A stretch of DNA of 64,000 nt from an uncultured Tenacibaculum sp. (GCF_947502995.1 NZ_CANNBW010000003.1:62001-126000); one strand, 5' to 3'. Positions 35,617-44,941 are shown, numbered from the stretch's first letter. Numbers and translations are program-made. The notes: generated by a model not told the origin, from the letters alone.

Positions 35617-35856
35617 TTAAAGTAACTGCTGTCGTATTTCATTAATATCATCTTCATATTCCCAATAAATCCATCTTCCGTGGGCATAATCTGTAAGAAT
35701 AAATTTTTCGCTAACAGATTTTATTCTATCTAAATTGACTAACTTTTTGTTAAAACTATCAACAGTTACTTCTTCAATTATTTCTTTATTTTGATCATCG
35801 AAACCATGAACAATTTGATGGCTTCCTAACTTTAATTCTATAAATCTTTTACTCAT
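35617..35856 (-). CDS. Small conserved-looking protein in the metH-metF operon
   Basis: A 79-residue acidic protein without signal or membrane segment, containing LILTDYAHGRWIYWEYED-like sequence (FILTDYAHGRWIYWEYEDD). I do not recognise a family. Same strand and the 17-base gap to metF favour a real gene. The 163-base gap upstream contains palindromic repeats. No function is proposed. Confidence 0.6.
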   Translation of the reverse strand: MSKRFIELKLGSHQIVHGFDDQNKEIIEEVTVDSFNKKLVNLDRIKSVSEKFILTDYAHGRWIYWEYEDDINEIRQQLL

Positions 35857-35884
35857 TTTATTTTTATTGAATGTCTGCTTCCTG

Positions 35885-35985
35885 ACGTCATTCCGAATTT
35901 ACTTGTGCTGAAGTAATTTCAGTATTTCGGAATCTCATAAGACTATTAAACAATTCGTAATGAGAACCTGAAACAAGTTCAGGTT
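35885..35985. repeat. Palindromic intergenic repeats inside the metH-metF operon
   Basis: Two inverted repeats occur. ATTCCGAA (35890-35897) faces TTCGGAAT (35926-35933), and AACCTGAA (35965-35972) faces TTCAGGTT (35978-35985). The style recalls short dispersed intergenic repeats of Flavobacteriaceae. They would be transcribed as hairpins between metH and the small gene. Confidence 0.55.
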
Positions 35986-36019
35986 GACGCGAACTTATCA
36001 TTATACATTCCTGATTTTT

Positions 36020-38689
36020 TTAATCTGCAAGTACTGGATTTAACCACTTTTTTGCATGTTCTAAAGAATTACCTCTTCTGTTGACATAATCTTTTAGCTG
36101 GTCTTCTTTTATTTTTCCTAAACCGAAATATTTAGATTCTGGATTTCCGAAATAGTAACCAGAAACACTTGCTGCCGGCCACATCGCTAAACTTTCAGTA
36201 AGTTTAACTCCGATAGTTTCTTCTACTTTTAAAACATCCCAAATGATATTCTTTTCTAAATGATCTGGACACGCTGGATACCCTGGAGCTGGACGAATTC
36301 CTTTATAGCTTTCTTTAATTAATTCTTCGTTAGATAAGTTCTCTTGATTTGCATATCCCCAATGCTTTGTTCGTACTTCTTTATGTAAGTATTCTGCAAA
36401 AGCTTCAGCCAAACGATCTGCGATAGCTTTAATCATAATTGAATTATAATCGTCGTTATCTTTTTCGAATGCTGTTGCTAATTCTTGAGTTCCGAAACCT
36501 GCTGATACACAAAAACAGCCTATGTAATCTTTCTTTCCAGTTGTTTTTGGTGCTACAAAATCTGCTAAAGCAATATTTGGTACACCTGATTTTTTCTTTA
36601 ATTGCTGGCGAAGTGTTACGAAAGTAGCTTGAGTTTTTCCGTTTTCGTTATATACTTCGATATCATCTTCATTCACTGTATTTGCTGGAAACAGACCAAA
36701 AACTGCTTTAGCTTTTAGTAATTTTTCATCTATTACTTTTTGCAATAAAACCTGTGCATCTTTATATAATTCTGTGGCTTGTTCTCCAACAATTTCATCA
36801 GTTAAAATATTTGGAAACTTCCCGTGTAAATCCCAAGATCTGAAAAACGGACTCCAATCGATATAATCTAACAGTACTTTTAAATCTAGATTCTCAATAA
36901 CTTGAGTTCCTAAGAAATTAGGCTCTTTAATCTCTGAAGTTGCCCAATCTATTTGGAATTTATTTTCTCTAGCTTCAGCTAATGAGATATAATTCTTCTT
37001 CTTAGTTCTGTTTAAAAATTGATCTCTAAACTTATCGTACTCTGTTCGAATTTGTTCTTTATAAACTTTATTATTCTCTTGTAATAAATCTCCAACAACA
37101 GTAACTGCGCGAGATGCATCGTTAACATGCACTACAGAATTGGTATACTTCGGTGCAATTTTAACTGCCGTATGTGCTTTTGATGTTGTAGCACCACCAA
37201 TTAATAATGGAATATTCATTTGCTCTTTTTCCATTTCGTTGGCCAAATACACCATTTCATCTAACGACGGTGTGATTAATCCGCTTAAACCAATAACATC
37301 TACTTGCTCTTTTTTAGCAGCTTCAATTATTTTTTCTGGCGGAACCATTACTCCTAAATCAACAATTTCATAGTTATTACAACCCAAAACAACACTCACA
37401 ATATTTTTACCAATATCATGTACGTCTCCTTTTACAGTTGCCATTAAGATTTTTCCAGCAGATGAAGCAGCACTATCTTTAGATTCTTCAATGAAAGGTT
37501 GTAAATATGCTACAGCTCTTTTCATTACACGAGCTGATTTTACAACTTGAGGTAAAAACATTTTTCCGCTTCCGAACAAATCACCAACCACATTCATACC
37601 TGCCATTAAATTTCCTTCAATAACTTGAATTGGTCGATCTACTAGTTGTCTTGCTTCTTCAACATCTTCTTCAATAAAAGCATCTAAACCTTTTACTAAA
37701 CTATATGTAATTCTATCTTGTAATACTTCTTCTCGCCAAGCTAACTTTTTAGAATCTTCTTCTTTTTTTGTTCCTCGAACTGTTTCAGCAAATTCTAATA
37801 AACGTTCAGTAGCATCGTCTCTTCTATCTAATAAAACATCTTCTACATGCTCTAATAAATCTTTAGGAATTTCATCATATACTTCTAACATGGTAGGATT
37901 TACAATTCCCATATTCATTCCATGTTGAATGGCATGATATAAGAAAGCAGAATGCATTGCTTCACGTACTGTATTATTTCCACGGAAAGAAAAAGACACA
38001 TTACTTACACCACCAGAAACACTTGCATATGGTAAGTTTGTTCGAATCCATTTTGTAGCCTTAAAAAAATCTAAAGCATTTTTTCGATGCTCTTCCATTC
38101 CAGTTGCTACCGGAAATATATTTGGATCGAAAATGATGTCTTCTGGAGCAAACTTTACCTTATCAACTAAAATTCTATATGAACGCTCACAAATTTCAAT
38201 ACGTCTTTCATAATTATCTGCTTGTCCAACTTCATCAAAAGCCATAACAATTGTTGCAGCTCCGTATCTTTTAATCAATTTCGCTTGACGGATAAACGTT
38301 TCTTCTCCTTCTTTTAAAGAAATTGAATTGACTACACATTTACCTTGTGCTACTTGTAATCCCGCTTCGATAATTTCCCATTTAGAGCTATCGATCATAA
38401 TTGGAATTCGAGCAATATCTGGTTCTGAAGCAATTAAATTTAAAAATGTTACCATGGCATGAACACCATCTAACATTCCTTCATCCATATTTACATCAAG
38501 AATTTGTGCACCGCCTTCTACTTGATCTCTTGCAACTGCTAAAGCTTCTTGATATTTTTCTTCTTTAATTAATCGTAAAAATCGTCGAGAACCTGTAACA
38601 TTTGTTCGTTCGCCAACATTAATAAAGTTACTTTCTGGAGTAACAATTAATGGTTCTAACCCTGATAATTTTAAATATCTACTACTCAT
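36020..38689 (-). CDS. metH: Methionine synthase, C-terminal half (pterin, B12 and activation domains)
   Basis: Carries the methyl-THF, cobalamin and reactivation modules of cobalamin-dependent methionine synthase. In order these are a pterin-binding barrel (about 10-270, with [14 protein letters not shown]), a four-helix cap, the B12-binding domain with [10 protein letters not shown] (His424 as the lower cobalt ligand), and the AdoMet-binding activation domain (about 560-889, with [12 protein letters not shown]). The homocysteine-binding module is the separate upstream gene. The two overlap by eight bases, and together they make about 1225 residues, the normal MetH length. Confidence 0.95.
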   Translation of the reverse strand: MSSRYLKLSGLEPLIVTPESNFINVGERTNVTGSRRFLRLIKEEKYQEALAVARDQVEGGAQILDVNMDEGMLDGVHAMVTFLNLIASEPDIARIPIMIDSSKWEIIEAGLQVAQGKCVVNSISLKEGEETFIRQAKLIKRYGAATIVMAFDEVGQADNYERRIEICERSYRILVDKVKFAPEDIIFDPNIFPVATGMEEHRKNALDFFKATKWIRTNLPYASVSGGVSNVSFSFRGNNTVREAMHSAFLYHAIQHGMNMGIVNPTMLEVYDEIPKDLLEHVEDVLLDRRDDATERLLEFAETVRGTKKEEDSKKLAWREEVLQDRITYSLVKGLDAFIEEDVEEARQLVDRPIQVIEGNLMAGMNVVGDLFGSGKMFLPQVVKSARVMKRAVAYLQPFIEESKDSAASSAGKILMATVKGDVHDIGKNIVSVVLGCNNYEIVDLGVMVPPEKIIEAAKKEQVDVIGLSGLITPSLDEMVYLANEMEKEQMNIPLLIGGATTSKAHTAVKIAPKYTNSVVHVNDASRAVTVVGDLLQENNKVYKEQIRTEYDKFRDQFLNRTKKKNYISLAEARENKFQIDWATSEIKEPNFLGTQVIENLDLKVLLDYIDWSPFFRSWDLHGKFPNILTDEIVGEQATELYKDAQVLLQKVIDEKLLKAKAVFGLFPANTVNEDDIEVYNENGKTQATFVTLRQQLKKKSGVPNIALADFVAPKTTGKKDYIGCFCVSAGFGTQELATAFEKDNDDYNSIMIKAIADRLAEAFAEYLHKEVRTKHWGYANQENLSNEELIKESYKGIRPAPGYPACPDHLEKNIIWDVLKVEETIGVKLTESLAMWPAASVSGYYFGNPESKYFGLGKIKEDQLKDYVNRRGNSLEHAKKWLNPVLAD

Positions 38690-39692
38690 TCTCTGCTACC
38701 AAAACTTTTCTTGGTTTATAATTTTTAGCCACATCTGCAATTGCTTTAATGTGTGATGGAGAAGTTCCGCAACAACCTCCAATAATATTAATTAATCCAT
38801 CTTTTAAAAAACTCTCAATTAAATCTCTCATTTCTTCTGGAGTTTGATCATATTCACCAAAAGCATTAGGTAATCCAGCATTGGGATGTGCCGAAGTAAA
38901 AAACTCTGTATTATGCGATAATCGTTTTAGATAAGGTTCTAATTGTTCTGCACCTAAAGCACAATTAAACCCGACACTTAATAAAGGAATGTGAGAAATA
39001 GAAATTAAGAAAGCCTCAACTGTTTGTCCTGATAATGTTCTTCCACTAGCATCTGTAATCGTTCCTGAAATCATTACTGGAATATCGATTTCTCGCTCTT
39101 CTTTGACTTCTTCAATAGCAAAAATTGCAGCTTTTGCGTTTAATGTATCAAATATTGTTTCAACAAGTAAAACATCGGAACCACCATCTAACAATGCTTC
39201 TACTTGTTGCTTATAAGCCACACGTAAATCATCGAAAGTTACAGCTCTATATTCTGGTTTATTTACATCTGGAGATAAACTTGCAGTTCTGTTTGTTGGA
39301 CCAATAGAACCGGCCACAAAACGTGGTTGTTCTGGATTTTTAGCTGTAAATTCATCTGCTACTTCTTTAGCAATTTTTGCCGACTGAAAATTTAGTTCAT
39401 AGACTAAATCTTCCATATCATAGTCTGCCATAGCTATTGTTGTTCCAGAAAAAGTATTGGTTTCAATAATGTCTGCTCCAGCCTCTAAATATTTTCTATG
39501 CACTGATTTTACAGCTTCTGGCTGTGTAATTGATAACAAATCATTATTTCCTTTTAATGGAATATGATGTGATATAAATCTTTCTCCACGAAAATCTTCT
39601 TCTGTGAATTTAAATTCTTGAAGCATTGTTCCCATAGCACCATCGAGTACAAGGATTCTTTTTTGTATTTCTGTAAAAATGTTGTGTGACAT
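38682..39692 (-). CDS. metH: Methionine synthase, N-terminal half (homocysteine S-methyltransferase)
   Basis: A 336-residue homocysteine-binding zinc barrel. The zinc ligands are Cys244 (GFNCALG) and Cys307-Cys308 (GGCCGTSP). The N-terminal [14 protein letters not shown] segment is typical. It works with the downstream C-terminal half to methylate homocysteine. A SAM-I riboswitch lies immediately upstream, and the A of its ATG at 39692 closes a hairpin that would block translation. Confidence 0.95.
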   Translation of the reverse strand: MSHNIFTEIQKRILVLDGAMGTMLQEFKFTEEDFRGERFISHHIPLKGNNDLLSITQPEAVKSVHRKYLEAGADIIETNTFSGTTIAMADYDMEDLVYELNFQSAKIAKEVADEFTAKNPEQPRFVAGSIGPTNRTASLSPDVNKPEYRAVTFDDLRVAYKQQVEALLDGGSDVLLVETIFDTLNAKAAIFAIEEVKEEREIDIPVMISGTITDASGRTLSGQTVEAFLISISHIPLLSVGFNCALGAEQLEPYLKRLSHNTEFFTSAHPNAGLPNAFGEYDQTPEEMRDLIESFLKDGLINIIGGCCGTSPSHIKAIADVAKNYKPRKVLVAENE

Positions 39693-39724
39693 TCCTGATA
39701 TTTATTAGTTAAAGTTATCAGGAA
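39692..39724 (-). promoter_or_regulatory. Start-codon sequestering hairpin of the metH riboswitch
   Basis: In the metH leader TTCCTGATA pairs perfectly with TATCAGGAA over nine base pairs, and the final A belongs to the ATG. The AGGA upstream of the ATG is buried in the 3' arm. The 5' arm contains TGATAACT, complementary over eight bases to AGTTATCA at the start of the aptamer, giving an alternative pairing. Confidence 0.7.
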
Positions 39725-39743
39725 AAGAAGAAGTATTCTTTGG

Positions 39744-39855
39744 GTTATCTCTCCACAATATTTAAAATATTGAAGTAGAATTTAGCACCTTCTTTGTTTA
39801 CACAAAGGGTTGCTAAGGCTTCAAAGGGTCTATTCCCTCCACCTTTCTTGATAAC
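39744..39855 (-). promoter_or_regulatory. SAM-I (S-box) riboswitch upstream of metH
   Basis: On the minus strand the aptamer core reads GTTATCAAGAAAGGTGGAGG, then GACCCTTTGAAGCC, TTAGCAACC and GGTGCTAAATTC, the S-box consensus in order. The closing helix P1 is GTTATC (39850-39855) with GATAAC (39744-39749). The hairpin CAATATTTTAAATATTG is P4. It senses S-adenosylmethionine, the downstream product of MetH. Confidence 0.95.
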
Positions 39856-39880
39856 TATAAAATGTTTATGAACTGAATTA

Positions 39881-39911
39881 CAAAGTTATTGGTTTATTTT
39901 TTACTATACAA
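39881..39911 (-). promoter_or_regulatory. Promoter of the metH-metF operon
   Basis: Minus-strand TTG (39909-39911), 20-base spacer, TAACTTTG (39881-39888, exact TAnnTTTG). The transcript would start near 39875, about 20 bases before the aptamer. Confidence 0.75.
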
Positions 39912-39945
39912 TGTTTTAAAACTTATTTTTCAAAACCTTCATTTG

Positions 39946-40138
39946 AATTAATTTAACTCGATTTAAAAATACATTTTTTAGCATGCAAATCAATGAATTA
40001 TGTCTTTACGATGAATGAAACATAGTGAAGTGAAGAAGTAATTTTTCCTTCGAGAACCTCAGGAAACATTTAGGTTCCGTTCGCAAAGACTTCCTTATTT
40101 ACAAGGAGTTCAAGGTAAAATTACATCGAGTTAATTTG
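39946..40138. repeat. Nested inverted-repeat element
   Basis: The outer arms share a perfect 10-base inverted repeat: TTAACTCGAT (39953-39962) and ATCGAGTTAA (40125-40134). The inner arms are GTCTTTACGATGAA (40002-40015) and, on the opposite strand, GTCTTTGCGAACGG (40077-40090). An inner GAACCT/AGGTTC pair lies at about 40054-40077. No coding frame is convincing. It may be a degenerate MITE- or REP-like unit. Confidence 0.55.
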
Positions 40139-40144
40139 TAGTAC

Positions 40145-40178
40145 TAAAAAACCTCAAGTCATTAAAAGACTTGAGGTT
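40145..40178 (-). terminator. Terminator of the 500-residue lipoprotein gene
   Basis: AACCTCAAGTC (40150-40160) pairs perfectly with GACTTGAGGTT (40168-40178). Read on the minus strand a run of T follows the stem. Confidence 0.88.
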
Positions 40179-40221
40179 GAAACTATTTTATTGTAAAGCT
40201 TAACCTAAATAATCTAATTGA

Positions 40222-41724
40222 TTATCTCGGTTCTAAATCTCTAATAATTGAAACTTTACCTAATACCACTCCATCAATACTACTTTTCGCTGGTACAGTG
40301 TTAGAAGGTATCGGATTAATATGCTTCAGGTATACTTCACTTGCAAAAGTGGTGATACTATTAGCTCCATTTCCAATACCTGATTTTGCTTTAGTCGCTG
40401 GATCATTTCCACTTTCAACGATATAATACCTATTTAGAAAATAATCAAACCAAGCACTATGATTCCATTCTTTTTGAACATCCATTAAGTAAGCCGCTAC
40501 ACAATGAGAGAATTGAGCACTTCCCGATACTTGTCGATATCGAGAATGCCAAGCCATATCACTTCTTTTTGAACTTCTATAATGTCTAATTCCCCATTCT
40601 GGTCTTCCAATATCTGCTACCTCATATTTTTTTGCCGCTCCATTTCTTTCATCTGGATCCCAATTTTCTGTTCCATTACCATTGGAAATATCTACAGCTT
40701 CTTGGTTGATATAAAAGGCTTGTTGATCTTCTTGGAATATATCTGTCTTTTCCCAATTGGCTACTTCAAGTAACTCTTGTGATTCTAACATTTTTCCTGC
40801 AAATAAAATCAGCATTTTTGCTCCTTGGTTATGTCCTCCATCAGCATCCCAACTCAATCCTGACTTAGCTGCTCCATAACAATCAATTCCTGCTTGAATT
40901 AAAGCGATGACTAATTCTTCTTTTTCCGATTGCGTTCCTTCTAACATTGCTCTAATTAATGCTTTCCCAGTATTTTTAGCGATTTCCCTACCATATTCTC
41001 CATTAGGATGATTCGCATCAGCATGCCAATATCGATCAGCAAAACCTGTTTTAATTTTCATGTAAGGACCTCCTGAAAAATAACGTAAACATTCTTCTAT
41101 ACTCGGAGTATTCGCTGTATTGGTATATGAAAGAAGATTACTCCATTTAATATCTGATTTTTTGTAAATCGGTTTTAACGTTCCTGAATATGGCGGTCTA
41201 AAACTCTCTATTGGAGGCGCTACATCTAAAACTGTTAGTACTTGAATCTCTTCTAAATCACTATTATCTCCTGGTGCATCTGAATCTTTACTTTTAGTTT
41301 GCAGATATGAATTTCCAGGCAGTAAATTGATTGGTAATTTTTCTAAACTGGTTACATTTTCTTCATGCTTATAATCATTAAATTTCATTCTATCATCTGA
41401 TCCATTACTAAAAGAGTTGTCTGGATTTACAAAACCTCCATTTCTACCTTCTTTTGAAACCGGTAGAGTAGCTGTGAGCTTTATATTTCCATCACTAATA
41501 ATCCATGGACTTCCATCTAAAAACCTACCTGTTTGTGTTTCATCAAAACTCCATGTTATTCCTCCTTTGGTTATTGAGGTAGTACTCTCTGAAGTAGTAT
41601 CATCAGAAGGTGTTTCTCCTACAGACACTTCATCATCTGTAACGTTCTCTAATTTATCATCGCTTGAACAAAATGAAAAAATTGAACATAGAAAAAGAAC
41701 AAAAATTTTAAAAATCAGTCTCAT
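40222..41724 (-). CDS. Unrecognised secreted lipoprotein, possibly carbohydrate-active
   Basis: A 500-residue lipoprotein (lipid on Cys19, SIFSFC) with a Ser/Thr/Asp-rich linker (about 20-52). Next is a beta-rich domain (GGITWSFDE, DGSPWIISDGNIKLTAT), then from about 190 a largely helical domain with WSNLLSYTNTANTPSIEECLRYFSG (in parts), SWDADGGHNQGAKMLILFAGKML and WHSRYRQVSGSAQFSHCVAAYLMD. The helical part, rich in Trp, His and acidic residues, looks like an alpha/alpha toroid as used by several polysaccharide lyases and glycoside hydrolases, but I cannot name a family. It has its own terminator. Confidence 0.55.
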   Translation of the reverse strand: MRLIFKIFVLFLCSIFSFCSSDDKLENVTDDEVSVGETPSDDTTSESTTSITKGGITWSFDETQTGRFLDGSPWIISDGNIKLTATLPVSKEGRNGGFVNPDNSFSNGSDDRMKFNDYKHEENVTSLEKLPINLLPGNSYLQTKSKDSDAPGDNSDLEEIQVLTVLDVAPPIESFRPPYSGTLKPIYKKSDIKWSNLLSYTNTANTPSIEECLRYFSGGPYMKIKTGFADRYWHADANHPNGEYGREIAKNTGKALIRAMLEGTQSEKEELVIALIQAGIDCYGAAKSGLSWDADGGHNQGAKMLILFAGKMLESQELLEVANWEKTDIFQEDQQAFYINQEAVDISNGNGTENWDPDERNGAAKKYEVADIGRPEWGIRHYRSSKRSDMAWHSRYRQVSGSAQFSHCVAAYLMDVQKEWNHSAWFDYFLNRYYIVESGNDPATKAKSGIGNGANSITTFASEVYLKHINPIPSNTVPAKSSIDGVVLGKVSIIRDLEPR

Positions 41725-41796
41725 AATTTATCTTTTGAATTCAGCATAAAATTAGTTTTTAGTACATGAGATTTTTACACTGTTTTCAGTGAAAAC

Positions 41797-41831
41797 AAAA
41801 AGGGATTTGTGATAAACACAAATCCCTTTTT
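41797..41831 (-). terminator. Terminator of the sulfur assimilation operon
   Basis: A 15-bp perfect stem (AAAAAGGGATTTGTG with its complement) and a five-base loop, just after the cysM stop on the minus strand. It could also work in the other direction. Confidence 0.88.
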
Positions 41832-41854
41832 ACTTTATTTTTAAATTCCTATTG

Positions 41855-42742
41855 TTATACAAAAATATCTGAAGATAAATAACGATCTCCTCGATCACAG
41901 ATAATTGCAACTATAATTCCTTCGTCTAGTGTTTCTGCTAATTTTAATGCTGAAGCTACAGCTCCACCACTACTCATTCCTGAGAAAATTCCTTCTTCAC
42001 GAGCTAAACGAATGGTCATTGCTTTTGCTTCTTCTTGATTTACCTCTAAAACTTTATCAATTTTTTCTCTTTTAAAAATTGCAGGTAAATATTCTTCTGG
42101 CCATTTACGAATTCCTGGAATGCGAGCTCCTTCTTTTGGCTGAACACCAACAATGGTAATATCTTTATTTTGCTCTTTTAAATAATCTGAAACTCCTGTA
42201 ATTGTTCCTGTAGTTCCCATAGCAGAAACAAAATGAGTTACTTTTCCTTCAGTATCTCTCCAAATTTCTGGTCCGGTTGTACTATAATGTGCTTTCGGAT
42301 TATCTAAGTTATCAAACTGATTTAATCTAAAATATCCTTTCTTGTATTTTAATTCTAAAGCATGGTCAATAGCTCCTTCCATACCAACTTCTGATGGTGT
42401 TAAGATTACTTCTGCTCCGTAAGCTCGCATTGTTTTTACACGTTCTACAGTGGCATGTTCTGGCATTACTAATACCATATTTAATCCTAAAACTTTTGCC
42501 ATTAATGCAAGTGCAATTCCTGTATTTCCACTTGTTGCTTCTACTAAAGTATCTCCTTTTTTAATGTTATTCTTTTTCAGAGCTTCAGAAATCATGTAAT
42601 ACGCTGCTCTGTCTTTTACACTTCCTCCTGGATTATGTCCTTCTAACTTTAAAAACAGACGAACATTTTCTTTATTTATAATATTTGTAGCTTCTACTAA
42701 AGGCGTATTTCCTACAAAATCTGTAATATTTTTTGCGTTCAT
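41855..42742 (-). CDS. cysM: Cysteine synthase (O-acetylserine sulfhydrylase, CysM/CysK type)
   Basis: PLP enzyme that makes cysteine from O-acetylserine and sulfide. The PLP lysine is Lys43 in GGSVKDRAA, the phosphate-binding loop is EATSGNTGIALA, and the substrate loop includes GTTGTITGV. At 295 residues it has CysM-like length. It is the last gene of the operon, directly after cysE with three bases between them, so acetylserine and sulfide supply are coupled. The choice between CysM and CysK rests on length and loop style and is not certain. Confidence 0.92.
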   Translation of the reverse strand: MNAKNITDFVGNTPLVEATNIINKENVRLFLKLEGHNPGGSVKDRAAYYMISEALKKNNIKKGDTLVEATSGNTGIALALMAKVLGLNMVLVMPEHATVERVKTMRAYGAEVILTPSEVGMEGAIDHALELKYKKGYFRLNQFDNLDNPKAHYSTTGPEIWRDTEGKVTHFVSAMGTTGTITGVSDYLKEQNKDITIVGVQPKEGARIPGIRKWPEEYLPAIFKREKIDKVLEVNQEEAKAMTIRLAREEGIFSGMSSGGAVASALKLAETLDEGIIVAIICDRGDRYLSSDIFV

Positions 42743-42745
42743 ATA

Positions 42746-43468
42746 CTAGTTGTAAATACTATTTTGTGATTTATAAATCACAGTTGAATTTGGCTCTATA
42801 GACTTTGTTATGCAAACATTTGCTCCGATAACTGTATTTGCTCCAACTACAATATTTCCTAAAATTGTAGCATTTGCATAAATGGTTACATTACTTTCTA
42901 TCGTTGGATGTCTTTTAACTTCAGCTAATTCTTTTTTCACTTGAATTCCACCTAAAGTTACTCCTTGATAAATACTAACATTATTTTCAATAATTGTAGT
43001 TTCACCTATTACGACACCTGTTGCATGATCGATAAAGAAAGCTTCTCCAATTGTTGCTCCTGGATGAATATCTACACCGGTTAAACTATGTGCATATTCA
43101 CTCATCATTCGAGGTAAAATTGGAACATTAATTTTATACAATTCATGACTTAAACGATATATCGCTATGGCGTGAAAACCTGGATACGCTAAATACACTT
43201 CTCCTAAACTTTTACAAGCTGGATCTGTATTTTCAAAAGCTTTTGCGTCTAAATCTAATTTCTTTCGGATATCGCAGAATGATGTTTGATAATACATCCA
43301 AATTTCTTCGTGCTTTTCTACAGATAACCCTTTTAAGATTTTTACAAACTTACTTTTTAAATGATTGGCTTTTTCCTGACAAACATCTTCAAACAATGCA
43401 TAAAATAGTTGTTTTGTAAAATATTCTACATCGTCTTTTAGTGATAAGTTGTAATTACTGAATTGCAT
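42746..43468 (-). CDS. cysE: Serine O-acetyltransferase
   Basis: Acetylates serine with acetyl-CoA to supply the cysteine synthase encoded next. A helical N-terminal region (about 1-130) is followed by a left-handed beta helix with hexapeptide repeats: HPGATIGEAFFIDHATGVVIGETTIIENN (in parts), YQGVTLGG, and ATILGNIVVGANTVIGANV. The catalytic histidines are expected in DIHPGA and DHATG. At 240 residues it ends SQNSIYN, without the usual C-terminal Ile that docks into cysteine synthase being obvious. Confidence 0.93.
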   Translation of the reverse strand: MQFSNYNLSLKDDVEYFTKQLFYALFEDVCQEKANHLKSKFVKILKGLSVEKHEEIWMYYQTSFCDIRKKLDLDAKAFENTDPACKSLGEVYLAYPGFHAIAIYRLSHELYKINVPILPRMMSEYAHSLTGVDIHPGATIGEAFFIDHATGVVIGETTIIENNVSIYQGVTLGGIQVKKELAEVKRHPTIESNVTIYANATILGNIVVGANTVIGANVCITKSIEPNSTVIYKSQNSIYN

Positions 43469-43491
43469 TTTAATTTTTTATATAAATATAA

Positions 43492-43818
43492 TTAACTTTC
43501 TGGAGCTAACTCTACTTCTAAACCTTCTAATTCTGGTGTCATTTGTATTTGACAACCCAATCTACTATTATCTTCTACATCGAAAGCTTCTGCTAACATC
43601 GCATCTTCATCGTCAGACATTTCTGGAAGCTCATGGTTAGACGTAACATAACATTGACAAGAAGCACACATGGCCATTCCTCCACAGATTCCTATGGTTC
43701 CTTCTGGAGCTAATTCGTAAGAACGAACAACTTCCATTAAGTTCATTGCCATATCTGTCGGAGCAACTACATCGTGAATTACACCTTCTCTGTCTTTTAT
43801 TTTTATATTGATATCCAT
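43492..43818 (-). CDS. [2Fe-2S] ferredoxin
   Basis: A 108-residue ferredoxin of the adrenodoxin/ISC-like type. Cluster ligands are Cys45, Cys51, Cys54 and Cys89 (ICGGMAMCASCQCYV and LGCQIQ). It is probably an electron carrier between the neighbouring flavoprotein reductase and the sulfite reductase, which is inferred from position. The acidic C-terminus (ELEGLEVELAPES) fits docking to basic partners. Confidence 0.92.
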   Translation of the reverse strand: MDINIKIKDREGVIHDVVAPTDMAMNLMEVVRSYELAPEGTIGICGGMAMCASCQCYVTSNHELPEMSDDEDAMLAEAFDVEDNSRLGCQIQMTPELEGLEVELAPES

Positions 43819-43855
43819 TTCTTTCAGTATTAAGAAATTAGTATTAAGTCCTGAG

Positions 43856-43883
43856 TACTTTGGACTTTAGACTTTAGACTTAG
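43856..43883. repeat. Heptanucleotide repeat between ferredoxin and reductase genes
   Basis: Three seven-base units related to ACTTTAG (43863-43882) sit next to a small AAGTCC/GGACTT inverted repeat (about 43850-43867). A short tandem repeat inside the operon could vary in copy number. Confidence 0.5.
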
Positions 43884-43885
43884 TG

Positions 43886-44941
43886 CTAATTAATAGCTTT
43901 TACTACTGCTTTTGGCGCCTCTTTTTTAGTTCCATCGAAACCTTCTACTCCTCCTACAGTTGTATATTTCATTACATACTTTTTATCTGGGAAGATTCTC
44001 TTGTATGCACTCTGACACATTAAGGTGGCTTCATGGAAACCACATAAAATTAATTTTAATTTACCTGGATATGTATTCACATCTCCAATGGCATAAATCC
44101 CTGGAATGTTTGTTTGATAATCTAAAGAATTGTCAACTTTAATAGCATTCTTTTCAATGTCTAATCCCCAATTTCCAATCGGACCAAGTTTTGGAGCTAA
44201 TCCGAATAAAGGGATGAAATGATCTGTATCGATTATAAAAGGCTCTTTATCTTTTTGTTCTACAACAACTCCTGTAACTTTATCGTCTCCAAGAATTCCT
44301 TTTACTTCTGCAGGAGTGATTAAATTGATCTTTCCTAAGTTCTTTAATTCTTGAACTTTTTCTACTGAATCTAAAGCTCCTCTAAATTCATTTCTTCTAT
44401 GAATTAATGTTACTGATTTTGCAACATCTGTTAAGAAGATTGACCAATCTAAAGCAGAATCTCCACCACCTGCAATTACAACATCTTTATCACGATATAA
44501 TTCAGGTTCTTTAATCATGTATTCAACTCCGTTATCTTCGAATTGAGCTAGATTATCAATCTTAGGTTTCCTTGGCTCAAAACTTCCTAAACCTCCAGCA
44601 ATTGCAACAACTGGTGCTTTATGTTTTGTTCCTTTATTTGTGGTAACAATAAATGTTCCATCGTCTTGTTTATCGATTGTTTCTGCACGTTCTCCTAAAG
44701 TAAAACCTGGCTGAAACTGTTTCCCTTGCTCTAATAACTTCTCTGTTAAATTGCCTGCTAAAATCTCAGGATAAGCTGGTATATCGTAAATTGGTTTTTT
44801 CGGATAAATCTCTGAACATTGTCCACCTGGTTGTGCTAATGCATCTATTAAATGACAACGTAATTTTAATAATCCTGCTTCAAAAACTGTAAATAACCCT
44901 GTTGGTCCTGCTCCTATTATTAATATATCTGTTTCTATCAT
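43886..44941 (-). CDS. Thioredoxin-reductase-like ferredoxin-NADP reductase
   Basis: A 351-residue FAD/NAD(P) flavoprotein: FAD motif GAGPTGLFTVFEAG at the N-terminus, a second Rossmann motif GGGDSALDWS near residue 155, and YAIGDVNTYPGKLKL near the end. It lacks the CxxC redox pair of thioredoxin reductases, which points to the ferredoxin-NADP reductase type 2 subgroup. Its place between sirohaem genes and a ferredoxin suggests it feeds electrons from NADPH to the sulfite reductase. It overlaps the upstream Met8-like gene by four bases. Confidence 0.88.
   Translation of the reverse strand: MIETDILIIGAGPTGLFTVFEAGLLKLRCHLIDALAQPGGQCSEIYPKKPIYDIPAYPEILAGNLTEKLLEQGKQFQPGFTLGERAETIDKQDDGTFIVTTNKGTKHKAPVVAIAGGLGSFEPRKPKIDNLAQFEDNGVEYMIKEPELYRDKDVVIAGGGDSALDWSIFLTDVAKSVTLIHRRNEFRGALDSVEKVQELKNLGKINLITPAEVKGILGDDKVTGVVVEQKDKEPFIIDTDHFIPLFGLAPKLGPIGNWGLDIEKNAIKVDNSLDYQTNIPGIYAIGDVNTYPGKLKLILCGFHEATLMCQSAYKRIFPDKKYVMKYTTVGGVEGFDGTKKEAPKAVVKAIN

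Larger units (their letters stand above)
39693..40221. other. Non-coding region: metH leader, structured repeat and terminator
   Basis: This 529-base gap contains no protein gene. From left to right it holds the metH riboswitch and its promoter (to about 39911), a nested inverted-repeat element (39946-40138) and the terminator of the following lipoprotein gene. Confidence 0.8.
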
